The notes under the pieces were generated by a model. The model was not told the DNA's origin. It was given only the letters and a program-made list of their open reading frames with translations, and ran no database searches. A stretch of 64,000 nucleotides of DNA from Branchiostoma floridae (Eukaryota > Chordata > Leptocardii > Amphioxiformes > Branchiostomatidae): NCBI RefSeq assembly GCF_000003815.2, contig NC_049986.1, positions 11,325,354 to 11,389,353 on the forward strand, given 5' to 3'. Below are positions 1-12,500 of the stretch, piece by piece. Each line of letters begins with the position of its first letter. Position 1 is the first letter of the stretch. Position numbers and translations under genes: made by a program.

Positions 1-100
1 AGGCCGAGGCACAGTCATGACACAGTCATTGATCCCTGTGTGGCCCAAATATTTTCTCTTGGAGCCCTGAGAAACAGGAAGCAGTCTTTGTACGCCTGGC

Positions 101-258
101 CACGTCCAGTAGTTCCAGCTTCCTCCACAGCCTCCACTCCGTGTCGAAGTCGTGGTTCACCAGTCATTTTAGTTCCTATGGCAACAGTCTGACCACGCCC
201 AGTAGGTCCAGCTTCCTCCACAGCCTCCACTCCATGTCGAAGTCGTGGTTGACCACTG
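101..258 (-). repeat. 93-bp-offset tandem duplication of the sialyltransferase 3' coding end
   Basis: The stretch at 194-258 (coding for [14 protein letters not shown]) has a close copy at 101-165 that would encode [20 protein letters not shown]. The offset is exactly 93 bp, so the copy is in frame with the last exon but lies beyond its TAG stop, and a second stop also intervenes. The copy's own frame runs on for about 20 more codons to a TGA. It is most likely 3' UTR debris; use as an alternative C-terminus is possible, but no convincing acceptor is seen in front of it. Confidence 0.85.
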
Positions 259-3200
259 TGGTCATGTCGTACGACGCGTGGTCGTAGTAGTGGACGGACT
301 GACCGTCTGCCGTGCCGAAGCCGTACAGACTGACTTGGTCACAGGTCTGCAGCGCTGTGAAGACAGCTAAGGCGCCGGTACTGGGGCGGTACACGGAGTA
401 TCTTCTCTTCTTGGACTTCAGCCAACTGGTGAAAATAATACGAGATTCGTAAACATCCCGAAACAACGTAACGTTAACCGCGCTCTACTCTGCAAACAGA
501 GGTTACACTCCGACTGTTTTTTGTCATTTTGACGGGGCACGAGACATCAACAAGACGGTACAAAATAGAAAGCCCGATAAAAACGCATGAAAACGTCAAA
601 AACAGCCGGGGCATAACCTCTGCTTGGAGAGTAACTACGCCCGTATATACACTGTGTGTGAAGTAAGGAGCACTGAAGAGACAAGGGAGCATATTGCTAA
701 TTTCATGGATTTCAGGAACTCTTACTCTACTTTTTTCTCTTTCAGTTTTTGTTCAAGACAAATTTCAACTTGCAGAGGAGACCCTCACCTGTTATTGATG
801 TATCTGAGAAGGTCCGGATGTAACAGTCTGATGTTGTCACTGCCGAGGTGCAGCTTGGACAGCATTTCTACAGATCTGAGACAAAAACAGACAGACGGAC
901 AATCATATATTGATTTTTCTAACCCAAAACATACTTGCAAACTTGCACCCGTTATGATGCGACTAAAACACATCATGCTTTCTTAAAAAATGCGTTGATT
1001 TGCAACTGGTTTTTGTCTTCTTTGAGGCAAGTTAGACTTGTGACAATTTTACTTAGCAACGTAAACGTGGACGAGCTCTCACAATGATATCACTAAATAT
1101 TATTCTATATTAGTAATACTTACAACCGGTCTATGCCTTGCGCGTCCACCGGAGCTCCCCATGCTAAGGTATCCACTAACTTGTAGTCTCTCCTGTTGCA
1201 CATTGTTAGCATATACTTAATGCCCTGCAGATAAAAAAACAGCATTGTTCCCATCTGTAGTACATTAAGAACTTCACAATCACATTTTTATGAGAGATGA
1301 CAAAAATAGTCCACGTACTACTTGATGTGACTCACCTGGTCCCTTGGCACATGGAACTGTGGTTCCTTGAAACTCGGCTGTAGCGTCCCTAACAGCGTGT
1401 TGACCGTAAAGAAATAAAAGGATGTCTTGGTGCCGACATCTGACTCGTACCCTGACGTAACAGCTCGGTTCACTCTGTGCACGTAAGGAAAAAATGATCC
1501 ATAAGAAAATTCTGCATGTTTAAGAAAGATAATGATATCTAAATTCTTAATCATAGGAATGCAACTACAAACATCACGCTTGAGGGCACATCCAGAAATA
1601 TGTTCTTCACCTGAAGACGAAATCGTGGCCGTCTATATCACTGCCTACACCGGAGCCCTTCAGACTCCCGCCATTTCCGACGACTGCACATCGTCTGCAA
1701 CCAGACCGAGCACCGAAAAGAGTGCCGCCTTCCGATAACGGCAGAGAAGTCAACCCTTTCTCTAATTCTGTGGAAATGAAACAGAACCCCATCTTTAAAG
1801 TTTATATGGAGTTTGTATGGAGTTGTAAACCGACGCCCAAATCATGGAATACAATACTATCACAGCTCGATTGTACAGAGTGTAGAAAAGGAACGGGCAA
1901 GCACATACACCCTTGTCTGTATATGTAGCACAATGCATGATGCGATGATGTCGTAGTAACGATTACACATGTCCCTACTTACCATCTAGGGGGATGTCGT
2001 CAAATCCATACGGTAGTGGGAAACGTTTCAGTCTGTTATATTCTGGCTCTGTCAGGTCATGTGACGTCATCAGGACTGGAACATCGTCCACGAACTTGCT
2101 CGAGAACCACTCCATGTTCGGGTCGTCATGGAAACGGTGGGACGACATGCACTTCTGTACAGAGAAAAACGAAAATGCAAGATTATAAATTTAACATCAA
2201 TATCTATCAAGACTTGATTTACAATTTTGTTGCCACCTTTGTTATGTATATCATTATTCGCCAAGAACAAGTTGCAACTTTTGTTATGACCTTTGTTCTA
2301 AATATTATCATTTCTCAATTTTCTCTGGCTTATGAATAAAACTGCAAAGGGAGTATCTATCTGTTTTATTTACCAATGTATGTATATTTTGTGTATATAA
2401 AAGATAAATAAAACAAATCAACCAGTCATATAATTTTTTCAAGTCATAATCGATTCCATATGGACAACTCACTCCATTTCATATGTACAAGTTACATATA
2501 ATGGAAAATCAATGTTAATCTTGTTCTGATAAAATTTAGTGTTCTATACAATATCGACATAAACCATATAGCATGCGGGCAACGCACCACCATACGGACG
2601 ACGGAATAGGACGCCTGAGGGCCCACAAACTACGTAACAATGTATATCTCACCAAAGGCAAATTGGACGTGTCCTTTCCGTACACATCTTCCCCTGGTAT
2701 TGCCTCGACAGTTGTTGCCATTATCTTCTGCACTCTCTCGCGCCTCTGTTGGTAATATTCCTCTTTTTCTTTTTTCTTCCACTTTTTCCTCTGTTTTTCC
2801 GCGATGTCCATTGCTCTTTCGGAGCCATTCGGATACAATACAGGAGCAGGTAAAACCTCGTACTGTCCCCTGTACAACAGTGCCTGCACTTTCCCATCCG
2901 TTCCATCGGTGTTGCTGATTCTGTTGACATCATTTGAGCTCAAGTGTCTCTTCAGAGATGGGTGTCTGCAGAAATAATAAAATTTGATAAAGCAGATACA
3001 AAAATGTATTCGGAGCAGTTCAACACTTTTCTTGTTGCTGAGCACAGAAAACTTCTCCCCTTGACCTCATCATTAATCTACTATCTTCACTCTGCAGTCA
3101 CAACCAGAAATAATAGATTTCAAAGTGACTAGATTTTAATCTATAGTTTTTGTGAATTTCTTGCTCCATTTATCATTGTGAATTTCTCGCTAATTCTGTG

Positions 3201-3580
3201 TATGCATTATCCTGCTTTCCTGTAGGACATTAGACCCTAGAAAAAATTATGACAATAAGTTTAGATCTGGGCCAAACCAGCCTCGTCACCCTGCAAATCT
3301 CCACTGACACCGGTTTTCCGCCTAACTTCTTGCTGTAAATATTTTTGTGTATTGTTACCCGTGGAAGAGTTAGTGGGTTTTAACTTAATAAACCAATAAA
3401 CACACACGCGAAGCCAAACCGACAACAATGTCAAACTTACCCTGGTTTGAATGTCAGCTTTCTTGGTTGGTCGAGACCAAAGTGTCTGAGATAGACTGCT
3501 CCGGGAACGAGAAGAGAGATGAGTACGACGGGCACGAAACAGCTGAGGGACAGCAGCAGACGTCGCACGCTGCACCGCAT
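176..3580 (-). CDS. ST6GALNAC: ST6GALNAC1/2-type sialyltransferase, complete, 8 coding exons
   Basis: Type II Golgi enzyme expected to transfer sialic acid in alpha-2,6 linkage to GalNAc of O-glycans. Coding exons, in order: 3580-3441, 2965-2653, 2154-1983, 1767-1611, 1474-1336, 1224-1124, 875-789, 425-176; all borders are GT-AG and phases agree, giving 452 aa. The start has a perfect Kozak context (GCCACCATGC). Residues about 8-30 form the single membrane anchor; a basic, Lys/Glu-rich stem follows. Sialylmotif L (about 233-285) contains [14 protein letters not shown] and [20 protein letters not shown] precedes motif S, which has [20 protein letters not shown] and YGFG. HYYDH is motif III, and HDFDME is motif VS with its catalytic His and Glu. 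The TCDQVS and NHDF wording points to ST6GALNAC1/2 rather than ST3 or ST8 families. A splice acceptor at 3650 shows that a non-coding exon lies further upstream. Confidence 0.93.
486..633. mobile_element. MITE with TA target sites, family 1 (copy 1)
   Basis: Lies in the last intron of the sialyltransferase gene. Inverted ends of about 35 bp: CTCTGCAAACAGAGGTTA at the left and AACCTCTGCTTGGAGAG at the right, both continuing into a shared CGACTGTTTTT/AAAAACAGCCG segment. TA flanks each end, as for mariner-like MITEs. No coding capacity. Confidence 0.75.
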
Positions 3581-3649
3581 GGTGGCGCTGCCGTCACTCT
3601 GCTCATGGCGTGACGCGCTGACGTCGGGAGACTCGTACTCAGCGGCCGT

Positions 3650-6600
3650 CTGAAAACAAGAAATGGATGAAGCTTGAATGACTGCTGGTTTAAGTCAACT
3701 CTTCAAAGTCTTTTTTATGAATTATGATAATAATTGATATGATGACAGTGGTACAGTAGGCTGAGTTTCTATTTAAAACATGAATCTTTATTGACACAAC
3801 AAAAAGCAGAGACTTTTGTACGATCATCTACAACTACAAAACAGAAATACAACATGTGAAATATGAAGAAAGAAGACTTTGAGCTGGTTTTCTGATCAAA
3901 ACATTCACGTTTCGTTTGCAAATCTTTGGACATTGACGACTCCCTCATGAATCAATCCCCAAGTTCAACAACAAAGAACGACATGAAAGGTCAAACGTGA
4001 TTGTCATAGCTTCTTTCACTAACGTTGTTGATCCAACTGGCATTGCAGTGAAGTTTCATACTGGACAAGAAATATATATAGTATATCATTTTATCAATGT
4101 CTATCATGACATGTCCACACTGAAGCCAGTGAAATGTTGTTGATGTACTTTGAATGAATGGAGGAATGGAGGAATGAATGGATACCTATAGCCTATAGGT
4201 ATTCATTCATTCCTCCATTCCTTCATTCAAAGTACATCGGACTGCGCTCATTTGAGCGTTCGTACGGCGACCGTCAGTGTTGTTTGAGCCTACGGAAAAA
4301 TCGCCTCTCTAAAGCCTGACAAGCAAAACTAGACGAGTAACAGACTCAAGCTCGGTTGTTGACAGACCGGTACCGTGTGGTGGAAACAAATACACGCCCC
4401 CTGAAAGAACTTAGGGTAGACTATCAACATGTAGAGAAGTGTCTCTACTTCTCGTAAACAAAGCCCTTTTGTGTTCATCTGCCCCGAACCTGATGCCAAT
4501 ATTTGTAATACCAACAGGCCTGTAGATGGACCCGTCCGCATACTAGTAATTGTGACTCCTTGTTAAGTTATTGTCATAATTGTGAGCTAAACCTCCCTGG
4601 TGTGACTAATAGTATTGTTTACAAGAACACCAGCACCCAGTAGAGCTTGATTTTCTCGAAGTTAAACCGCTAGTGTGACATAAAGACATGTTGTCAACCA
4701 TAATGTAGGCACGCCATTCAGGTGAAGTCAAGTGTCCTTCAACAAGCTGAAACAGGTTAGCGCGACCGGAGCTAAGTCATCACAACCTAAGTCAACCATG
4801 AAAATAGCCTTGTCATTACGCTTCTCATTTTTAGATGACACAAACTAAATCTAGGGGTCATCTATTGCCCTATATTATTATTAATGTGCTGATTTGCCAT
4901 GCAAATAAAACATCAACTTTGCCGCGTGAGTCCCATGATCAATAATTTACGGAACAACGGAAATACGAAGATATCAACGCTTACAACATTTCTTGATATG
5001 ACCATTTCTACCGCTACGCCTGTTTTCAGACTAAATGTCTATAAATACTATGCATCTGTCACACATTGACAATAAATCACATCTATCATGAGATGTGCGA
5101 AATTTCCAAGAACTGTACTGTACAATTGTGCAACTCAAGGATTACTTCAACACCCCCAGAAACGTTAAAATCAGCGTGATGAAACGCATAACAGTTAACG
5201 TTTAATACTTCCTATGTAGGAATAAACAAATCTATTTTACAGCAGAGGGAAATCCTCCATACCAAGGATGAATTATGTCTGTCATCTGTTCGTAAATGTA
5301 ACCAGGCCAGCGAAACCAAGCGGATCTGTAGCCTCGGGGGGAATGTAATGAGGGTTCATGAAGAGGTCACAACTCGTAAAACATACTGTCCAAGCAGACG
5401 TGCGGTAATCCATGATGTTTTCAGGGAAAGCAGAAAGCATCAAGGGCCTTCATCAAGCAGATTTAGCTAGTATCGAGCGACGTACCCAGGCGGACATCGA
5501 GACCACTGCTTATGTTGTATCCCACGTTGTGATCCAAAAGCGCCTTTTCAACGGAGAAGCCGCAATTTGGAACTGGTCCTACGAAAATTTTGACGCGCAT
5601 CCGTAATCTATAAATTGATTCCCCAAGCAATTTGCATTTGCAGCACGCTACCGCAGAACAGTAGGGCTGTGTCGTTGAGAGCTTGAGAGCCTCTTGTCTG
5701 AGAGCCCACATAAATTAGCTGGCGTTTCCTGCAGTGCCAAAACAGTCTGGACTCTGGAACACAAAGGCCGTATTTGTACGGCATTCGAAGGTCGGCATGT
5801 TTTCATCGAGCTCAGCTTGTACCACCTTAGTTTAAGCATGCGACAATGATGCAACACTGCTAGCTTCGTATATGCTATCAAGCATATAGCTATGTATATC
5901 AGGAGTCCTGTCTTGCAAACAAATTATTCTACCACTCGACGCTATTTGTATTTCTCTGAAGAAAAAAGGTAACGTTACAAGAAAAACAACTTCACGGATT
6001 AAGAAGGTTGAGCTAAGTCCTACCTTTGAAGACGGTGTGGTTACTTCTCCACAAACGTTGCTTTCAGTTGGTTCTTATCCCCAAATGCCGTTATTAGCAT
6101 CGTTCCAACCTTACATATCTCGTAGATGTTAACAACAAGACTTGCGTTGTAGACTGGGTCAATGAACCCCTTTCAGACAGATGGGTAAGACCCAGCTGGA
6201 CAATTTGAATTTTGACAAACACTTTCCGTGGGGGTGTGGCCTGGGTGTTGTCGTGCCAGATGATTGGGTAACCTGGCATCGGGTGAGGTGACGTAAGGTC
6301 TTGGTCCAATGCTTTTGGCGCGAAAATCGCACACCTCAGCACAGGTATCGTCTGAACCCTTCCAAGATTCGAACCTATGACCGTGACCGAACCCAAAACA
6401 AAATGTTGGTTGTTGGCGCACATCGACTCTCCAAGCAGATGTTAGTCTTATTCTACTGGCTGCCAGTGTTTCCGCAATGTCTGTATTATATGCGACCGGT
6501 TTGAGACCAGTCAATATCAGTCAACTGTACAGATCACCATTCAACCAACTACCAAACCTTGCTGAAAAACATCTTAAGTTACGGGAAGCACCAACGCTCG

Positions 6601-6700
6601 TAAATAACTCTCAAAGGATATGTTTCGATGAAAGTATCATAACGTTCATGCAAAGGTGAGTGAATCTCAAAGCAGACGTTCGGGCGGTTAAGTTCTCTGA
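3650..6700. other. Intergenic DNA between the sialyltransferase and GAPVD1
   Basis: No credible coding exon on either strand. It should hold the sialyltransferase promoter and a non-coding first exon. One candidate donor on the minus strand is CTTCAAAG|GTAGGA, ending at 6024, but nothing independent supports it. A long hairpin lies at 4142-4238. Near 6360-6375 the minus strand carries GGTTCGAATC, a good match to a tRNA-type internal B box, so 6100-6430 may be an old SINE; no clear A box or target duplication was found. Confidence 0.5.
4142..4238. repeat. Long near-perfect inverted repeat (hairpin)
   Basis: Arms 4142-4191 and 4193-4238 are reverse complements across 46-50 bp with one mismatch and one 4-bp gap, and almost no loop. 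The arms begin GATGTACTTTGAATGAATGG and end CCTATAG. No element family was recognised. Confidence 0.85.
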
Positions 6701-6731
6701 CGGGCCTAGCCTTCTTCGCAGACTTTCGGTG

Positions 6732-9539
6732 TTTATTTTTTTCGGGTGGGTGGGCGTGTGCTTTGCGATTTTTAACAAGGGCTATAAGGTTCTCTATGCC
6801 CGGGAAGGGAGATAAATCAATGGTAACAGCTATCGAAATGTGGCTACACCTTTCAACATACCATTCCTACATGTAGCAAACACGTTCTTGATATCAGAGG
6901 GACTGGCATCTAATAAACAAGTTCAAAGACCAAAGTACAAATTGCACAAGACAAAATCAACCTGCATTGTCAGAATATTATATATAGATAACATCACAAA
7001 AGCCATTTTTGCACATTACATAGCATAACGGTTTAACCTGTACATTTGACAAAATTTAACAGAAATTACAAAGTACAGCAAAACTGTTCTCATTGCATCA
7101 CATACAGATGTCACAAATCATACATTGCTGGCATTTTAAGTTCTTGTTTTATACCATGTCCATAATGTTATGTCAAACTATTTACAAATGTAGCAAAGAA
7201 TATTTCTATGTTGAACAAGGCTTTGAAATAAATTACACATTTTGGATTTTTCAACCGACATTCAAATGGTGTGCGATCATTTGCAAACAACTCTAGATGG
7301 CATTCCATCAATGCATACAAAATTTGTTTTTATGTTTACCTGTAGGAAACTTTGTCCTGGGACACAGTCACAACCTTATACTATCTATGCTTACTCCCAT
7401 TTCTTTTGTCCTGACTATACAAGGCTGAGTTTTATTATTCATCTTCATCATGTAACAAAACAACTGCAGTGCCTTTAATGAACTAGCTACTTCCTGATAA
7501 ATGTATCCAACTGCTTCATTTCATAGCGTCTGATAGAATTTTCAACAATGCATACATAATTTATGCCCTTCTACAACACAACTTTAAATCCAAGAATCAT
7601 TGGCTAACACACAGTCACACATTTTAATCTGGTTAAACTTCCTTCCCTACTTTTATTCACAATCAAGTATTTGTGTAGCTTTCAAAAAATATTTCTGGTG
7701 AATGGGTCAAACTTTCTGGTGAAAACTTTTTTTTTGGTCATTCTTTGGTTTGTAAAAGTACCTTAACATCAAGCCAGTACGAGCATAAATGTATGAATGA
7801 CACATGGACATCATGGCCCAAAGGTAGCTACTACCACAAGCACATGTATCATAATATGAAGTAGAATGTTTTGCACCATTGGTGTATATATAATATGTGT
7901 GTGGAGTATACTGAAGTCTATACAAAGTCATCTTCATTTGCATCATTACATAAGCTGAAAGATTTTGTGTCTATGTGTACTACTGTGATCTATTGTCCAG
8001 TAAAGGCCACAATTACACAGAATACGATCACCCACAACAACAATCTTTACCCACTTGTAGTACTACACGTACACGGTTAAAGTGAACATCTCACAACACA
8101 ATCACGCGCATGTTACTACCTCTTGGCAACTGTTGAAAGTTTACCACTATAGTATAGGCATACAGAATTTGGAGTTTGTCCTTCGTAATGTACTGTCATA
8201 GCATGGCACATTTGCTGCTGTCACGTAACCTGGTACCCTTCACCATATACAATCGTTGACAAATTAAAATATAAAGTTGCTGCAGCCCACAACAAGTTGC
8301 ATGCACATGTGACATAGATGTAAACGTATCCCCCCCCCCCCAATCTCCAACCATGTCAATTTTAGATACAGAAAACCTGAATGGCTGATGTACCAATTAG
8401 GATAGAGTTGTTAGCAAAAACTGAATTTTTCCCTTCATAATTTCCAGAGAATAAGCTCTTATATGCTTCACAAACATCTTTTGGTAAACTTAGTATGCAA
8501 ATACACATATGTGTATTAACTTGATGCACAGCCAATTAACAACATTTGAGATGTTTCTGATATTACCGGTAGTCACTTTTCCTTCCCTTTCTCCCATAAT
8601 CTGCACATTTCTGATGGTCTTTCACTGGATGTCTATTCAGAGCGGCACTAAACACTAAAGCATGGATCTGTTAAAGGCCACAGTGTGATTCAGATTGCTA
8701 CATGTTTGCCTTCTGTAGTGATTTAAGTATTGCCTATTGCATCAGTTTAACATTAAAGCATCACTACACTAACTAGTGTACCATGGAGCTTTCAACAGTA
8801 TATAAGGTATGCTTCAGCCGCATAGCCAACTAGAATGTATTTACGAGAATCCTTAATGTTTAGTGTCTCAAACATTAAGGTAAAGGTTTCACTGCTTACG
8901 TCCTACTTTTTACTTCACATTTCTCACCATTGCTACTGACCATAGAAATTTGATAGCAGCACCAGAATACCTTGTACAAACACACATCACTCACTTCCAA
9001 CTCATCACAATTCCCTATGTAATAATCCTACAGAAAGCAGGTTGATTTCTTGCTAGTACTGTATTGCAGAGGGCTGTTCTAAAATCTGTCAAAAGTCTGC
9101 AAACCTTACCTATACAGTACAGTAACTGTGTATATAACACAATACACATAGGTTTTGGGTACTTTTGATATAACATGTGCTTTCCAATACCCATGTGGAA
9201 CATGTATATCCTAAACCCCTACATTTCAGAATCAGCTCCATCATGTGACATCATTTCCATTACACTATAACTTGGTGGTACTGCTTTGTTATGGATGGAT
9301 TAGGAAGAGCAATACCTTCATTTTTATGGAGGTAAAAACTACAAATGTACATAAAAATTGCACAGGAGGTACAAAAAAAAAATGTGTTTGAATTGTACAC
9401 TGTAAAGTAACTTTGCACAAACTTTTTACACAATCCTCCCTATACTTCTTCCCAATTCATCCTTGACACTTCAACAGTCTGCCTGTTCCTTGGATGACAT
9501 CGCTTCCTGTTGGATGACATCACTTCCTGTTGGATGACA
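6732..9539 (-). other. Probable long 3' UTR of GAPVD1
   Basis: AT-rich, no supported coding exon. On the minus strand, poly(A) signals AATAAA occur at 6732-6737 and 7652-7657, both downstream of the GAPVD1 stop; either could end the transcript, so the 3' end is not fixed. A run of 12 C residues sits at 8330-8341. Confidence 0.4.
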
Positions 9540-9550
9540 TCACTTCCTGT
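9491..9550 (-). repeat. Three 20-bp tandem units over the GAPVD1 stop codon
   Basis: Units 9491-9510, 9511-9530 and 9531-9550 differ at one base. On the minus strand each reads ACAGGAAGTGATGTCATCCA. The GAPVD1 stop (9542-9540) is inside the first transcribed unit, and the codons for its last residues (Arg, Lys) start the repeat. Confidence 0.95.
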
Positions 9551-12500
9551 CATCAATGGTCTTGATGAATTCCACAGCTGCACTAAATTGCATCCACCAG
9601 TAGGACTCCTCCCCTCCCAGACGTGAGCCATAGAAACTGTTCACATACTGGATGGTCGACAACAGGCTGAAAGAAAACCAGATGTCACATACTTCACTGA
9701 ACATTTTGTAGATGCTAAAATTTTAGTCACAAGTTTTAGGTAGCAAGGGCCTCAATTTTTTACACTTTTCAGGCATTTTTTACAATTTTCCTCTCTATAC
9801 TCAGGTGAAATTGAGTACCTTGCTTTAGTTAGGGACATCCTCTCTAATGGGATGTAAAAATGGTCCTCCCTTGTTTGAAGAAACCTACACCTCAAGCACA
9901 AAGAACCCTTCACGCTTTTTGAAATAAGTCTTCAGTCTGGTCTTCACAACTTATACTCGCTGTACAAAACTGGCATGTTATGCTTAAAGGTGTTTTTTGG
10001 CTATGCCTGAAAAACAAATGAAAGTAAGGATCTATAGAAGGAAACCTTGGAGGGTTGGCCATGAGCAGCACATAGACCAGAACTGGGGTGAAGTCATCAG
10101 CACCGGGGACCGAGTTTTCATTGGCCATCTTCAGCAGGTTCATGATGATGTTAGAACATCGCACAACCACCCGCAGCTTGTCGTTTGGTGTCTGTGGAAT
10201 AGAATAGAAAAACAAACTTGCATCAAGCAGATGAAACATCAGGCCTTTAGCCTGTCATGTGTCCAGGCGTCATTTCGACACACTTTTCTTAAAATAAAAA
10301 AAAATGGGACGCACTAGACGACCTTACACTGGGGAGCAGATCCTCTGATAAGCATGAACTTCTGATTGACCAGGGATGCCACTGTGGTCACACTGACTTA
10401 CAGTCTTCTACTGTGACCTCTCTGACAGTAATTTTACGCCTCAGGATACCTTAGAATGCACCATTTTAACTTCAAATTCTCAAAAACTTTGTATTATGGA
10501 AGGTATTGCAAGCCCTACAGTAGTCATATCTATATCACTTACCACGACTCACTAAGAAATTTGGACCCCCTATAATAAAATCCTAGCTAAAAAACTCACA
10601 ACACCCACTTAATCAATGTAAGATAATTGCTGACAGTATCTACAGCTTGCATTTTCTGCCATGTTTACCTTGTAAGCATTGATGGTGAGTATTTCCTTCT
10701 GTGCGGAGGGCCAGGGGGCCTCCCGGCGGTACATCTCTGGGACCTGCAGGGCCTTGTGGCTGGCTGTCACCACCTTCTGTAGCCTCAGGATGTGGTCATA
10801 GAACAGTCTACAGGCAAACACAACAACATCAATGGAGCATTTCAAGACATAGGAGGAATCTAAGAGCAGAAATAGGTACCATGAAACATACAGTATGGTA
10901 CATCATAATATTCATCTCAAGTACAGGAATCAAAACTCAGACACTTGAACACTTTCGTAAAATTACTATGCAAAGAAAAGAAACTCGACCTCCTGATAAT
11001 ACTTTCCGTAAGGAAACCAACTGACAATGAGTAGCTTAAAGTAACAAATAAAGATGACCATATTCAGGGCTCGAAATACTTTTTTCTACATACCTGCACC
11101 GCGCAGGTAACATTGAAAATTACCTGCACCAGACAAATGTTACCTGCACCACTCTGAATTTAGGAAGTATGGATCATACTAAAATTGTTCAGGAACCATT
11201 GCTATTTTTTTCTTTTATACATGGTCACCATAGGTGTCAATGCAGCTAATAACAATCCATGTACACCTACATTATAAGACATTCATGTACAAAACCCAGT
11301 ACATGGACCAGTGCAGGTTAGGTGCAGGTAGACACCAGAAATACCTGCACAGCTCCAATTTCACCTGTACAAACCTGCATATGCAGGTGGTAATATGCAG
11401 GTGGTAATATGCAGGTGGTATTTCGAGCCCTGATATTTAAAACATACTAGGATGTAAAAACACAATACATCCTACAAAACAAGCTAGACTTACTGGTCTC
11501 TCATGATGTCCCCATCCCCATTAGGATACAGAGCGTGAGTATAGATACGACTCATGATGCTTCGCTCCACCGCCAAGTTTCCATCCTCTAGCTGGGTGGG
11601 GGTGGCAACTGGGTAACACAGCAAAACATTCATTTTATGTAATTTTCTCAGGGCATATAGTTTAACCTTTCAATCAATTCTATCTTCCTATTGAAAATTA
11701 GAAGTTTGAGGAAGAGGAAAAGGAAAGTGATCATGATCCATTTTTAGCTCACTGATGAAGAGCTAGTCTTTAACTGGTCGTGACAGACACTATATACAGT
11801 ATTTACAGGTTCAGTGACCGAGGGAAATTCCTCTAGCTCTTTTTGACAAGCACAATGAACAGTGGACCATGGCTTCACATCCTACGGACTGCAACCTTTT
11901 CCGGTAGCATGCATGTTGGGTGAGCGACACAGCCGGAATCAAACTCACGGCTTCTATTCCAGAGGTAGGGCCACTAACCACTGGACTACACACGCTACCT
12001 CTAAGAGGGTTGCTGACATACCTTGCCACATGGCATCATGGGACATGGCCACGCCCAGCTGATGCAGGAACTCCTCCACCAGGTCAGTTTTCTCGTCGGA
12101 GGCGGTGAGCTCGCAGAAGCGCTGGTGGAAGGTCTGGATGTCCTGTTCCTTCTGCTGTAGGAACAGGCGCACGCACACCGAGGTGAAGTACTTGTGGCAC
12201 ACCATGCGGTCCCTGCAGGAACGACAGTCATAGGTTGGGGGAAGCTCACAAGTCACAGAATCAACACAGCACAATGTAATATGTACATGTACATGTAGTA
12301 GTACATGTAATAATGCAACATGTATTGTTCAATAAATTGGTTGATATGCTTACATATCAATGAAGAACATTCCACAAAGAGCTATGTCAAATCTTGAAAA
12401 ATAAATGTTTGAAGTGGTTTTATTTGCTAGATTTTTACTGCGAATTCTAGATCCAAAATCATAATTTTCATAAAATTTCAAAAATCATAAATTTGTTTTG

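Noticed and set aside
6094-6514. Overlapping minus-strand frames of 109 and 113 codons
   Set aside because: They overlap in different frames in probable SINE-derived DNA with a B-box-like word and resemble no protein.
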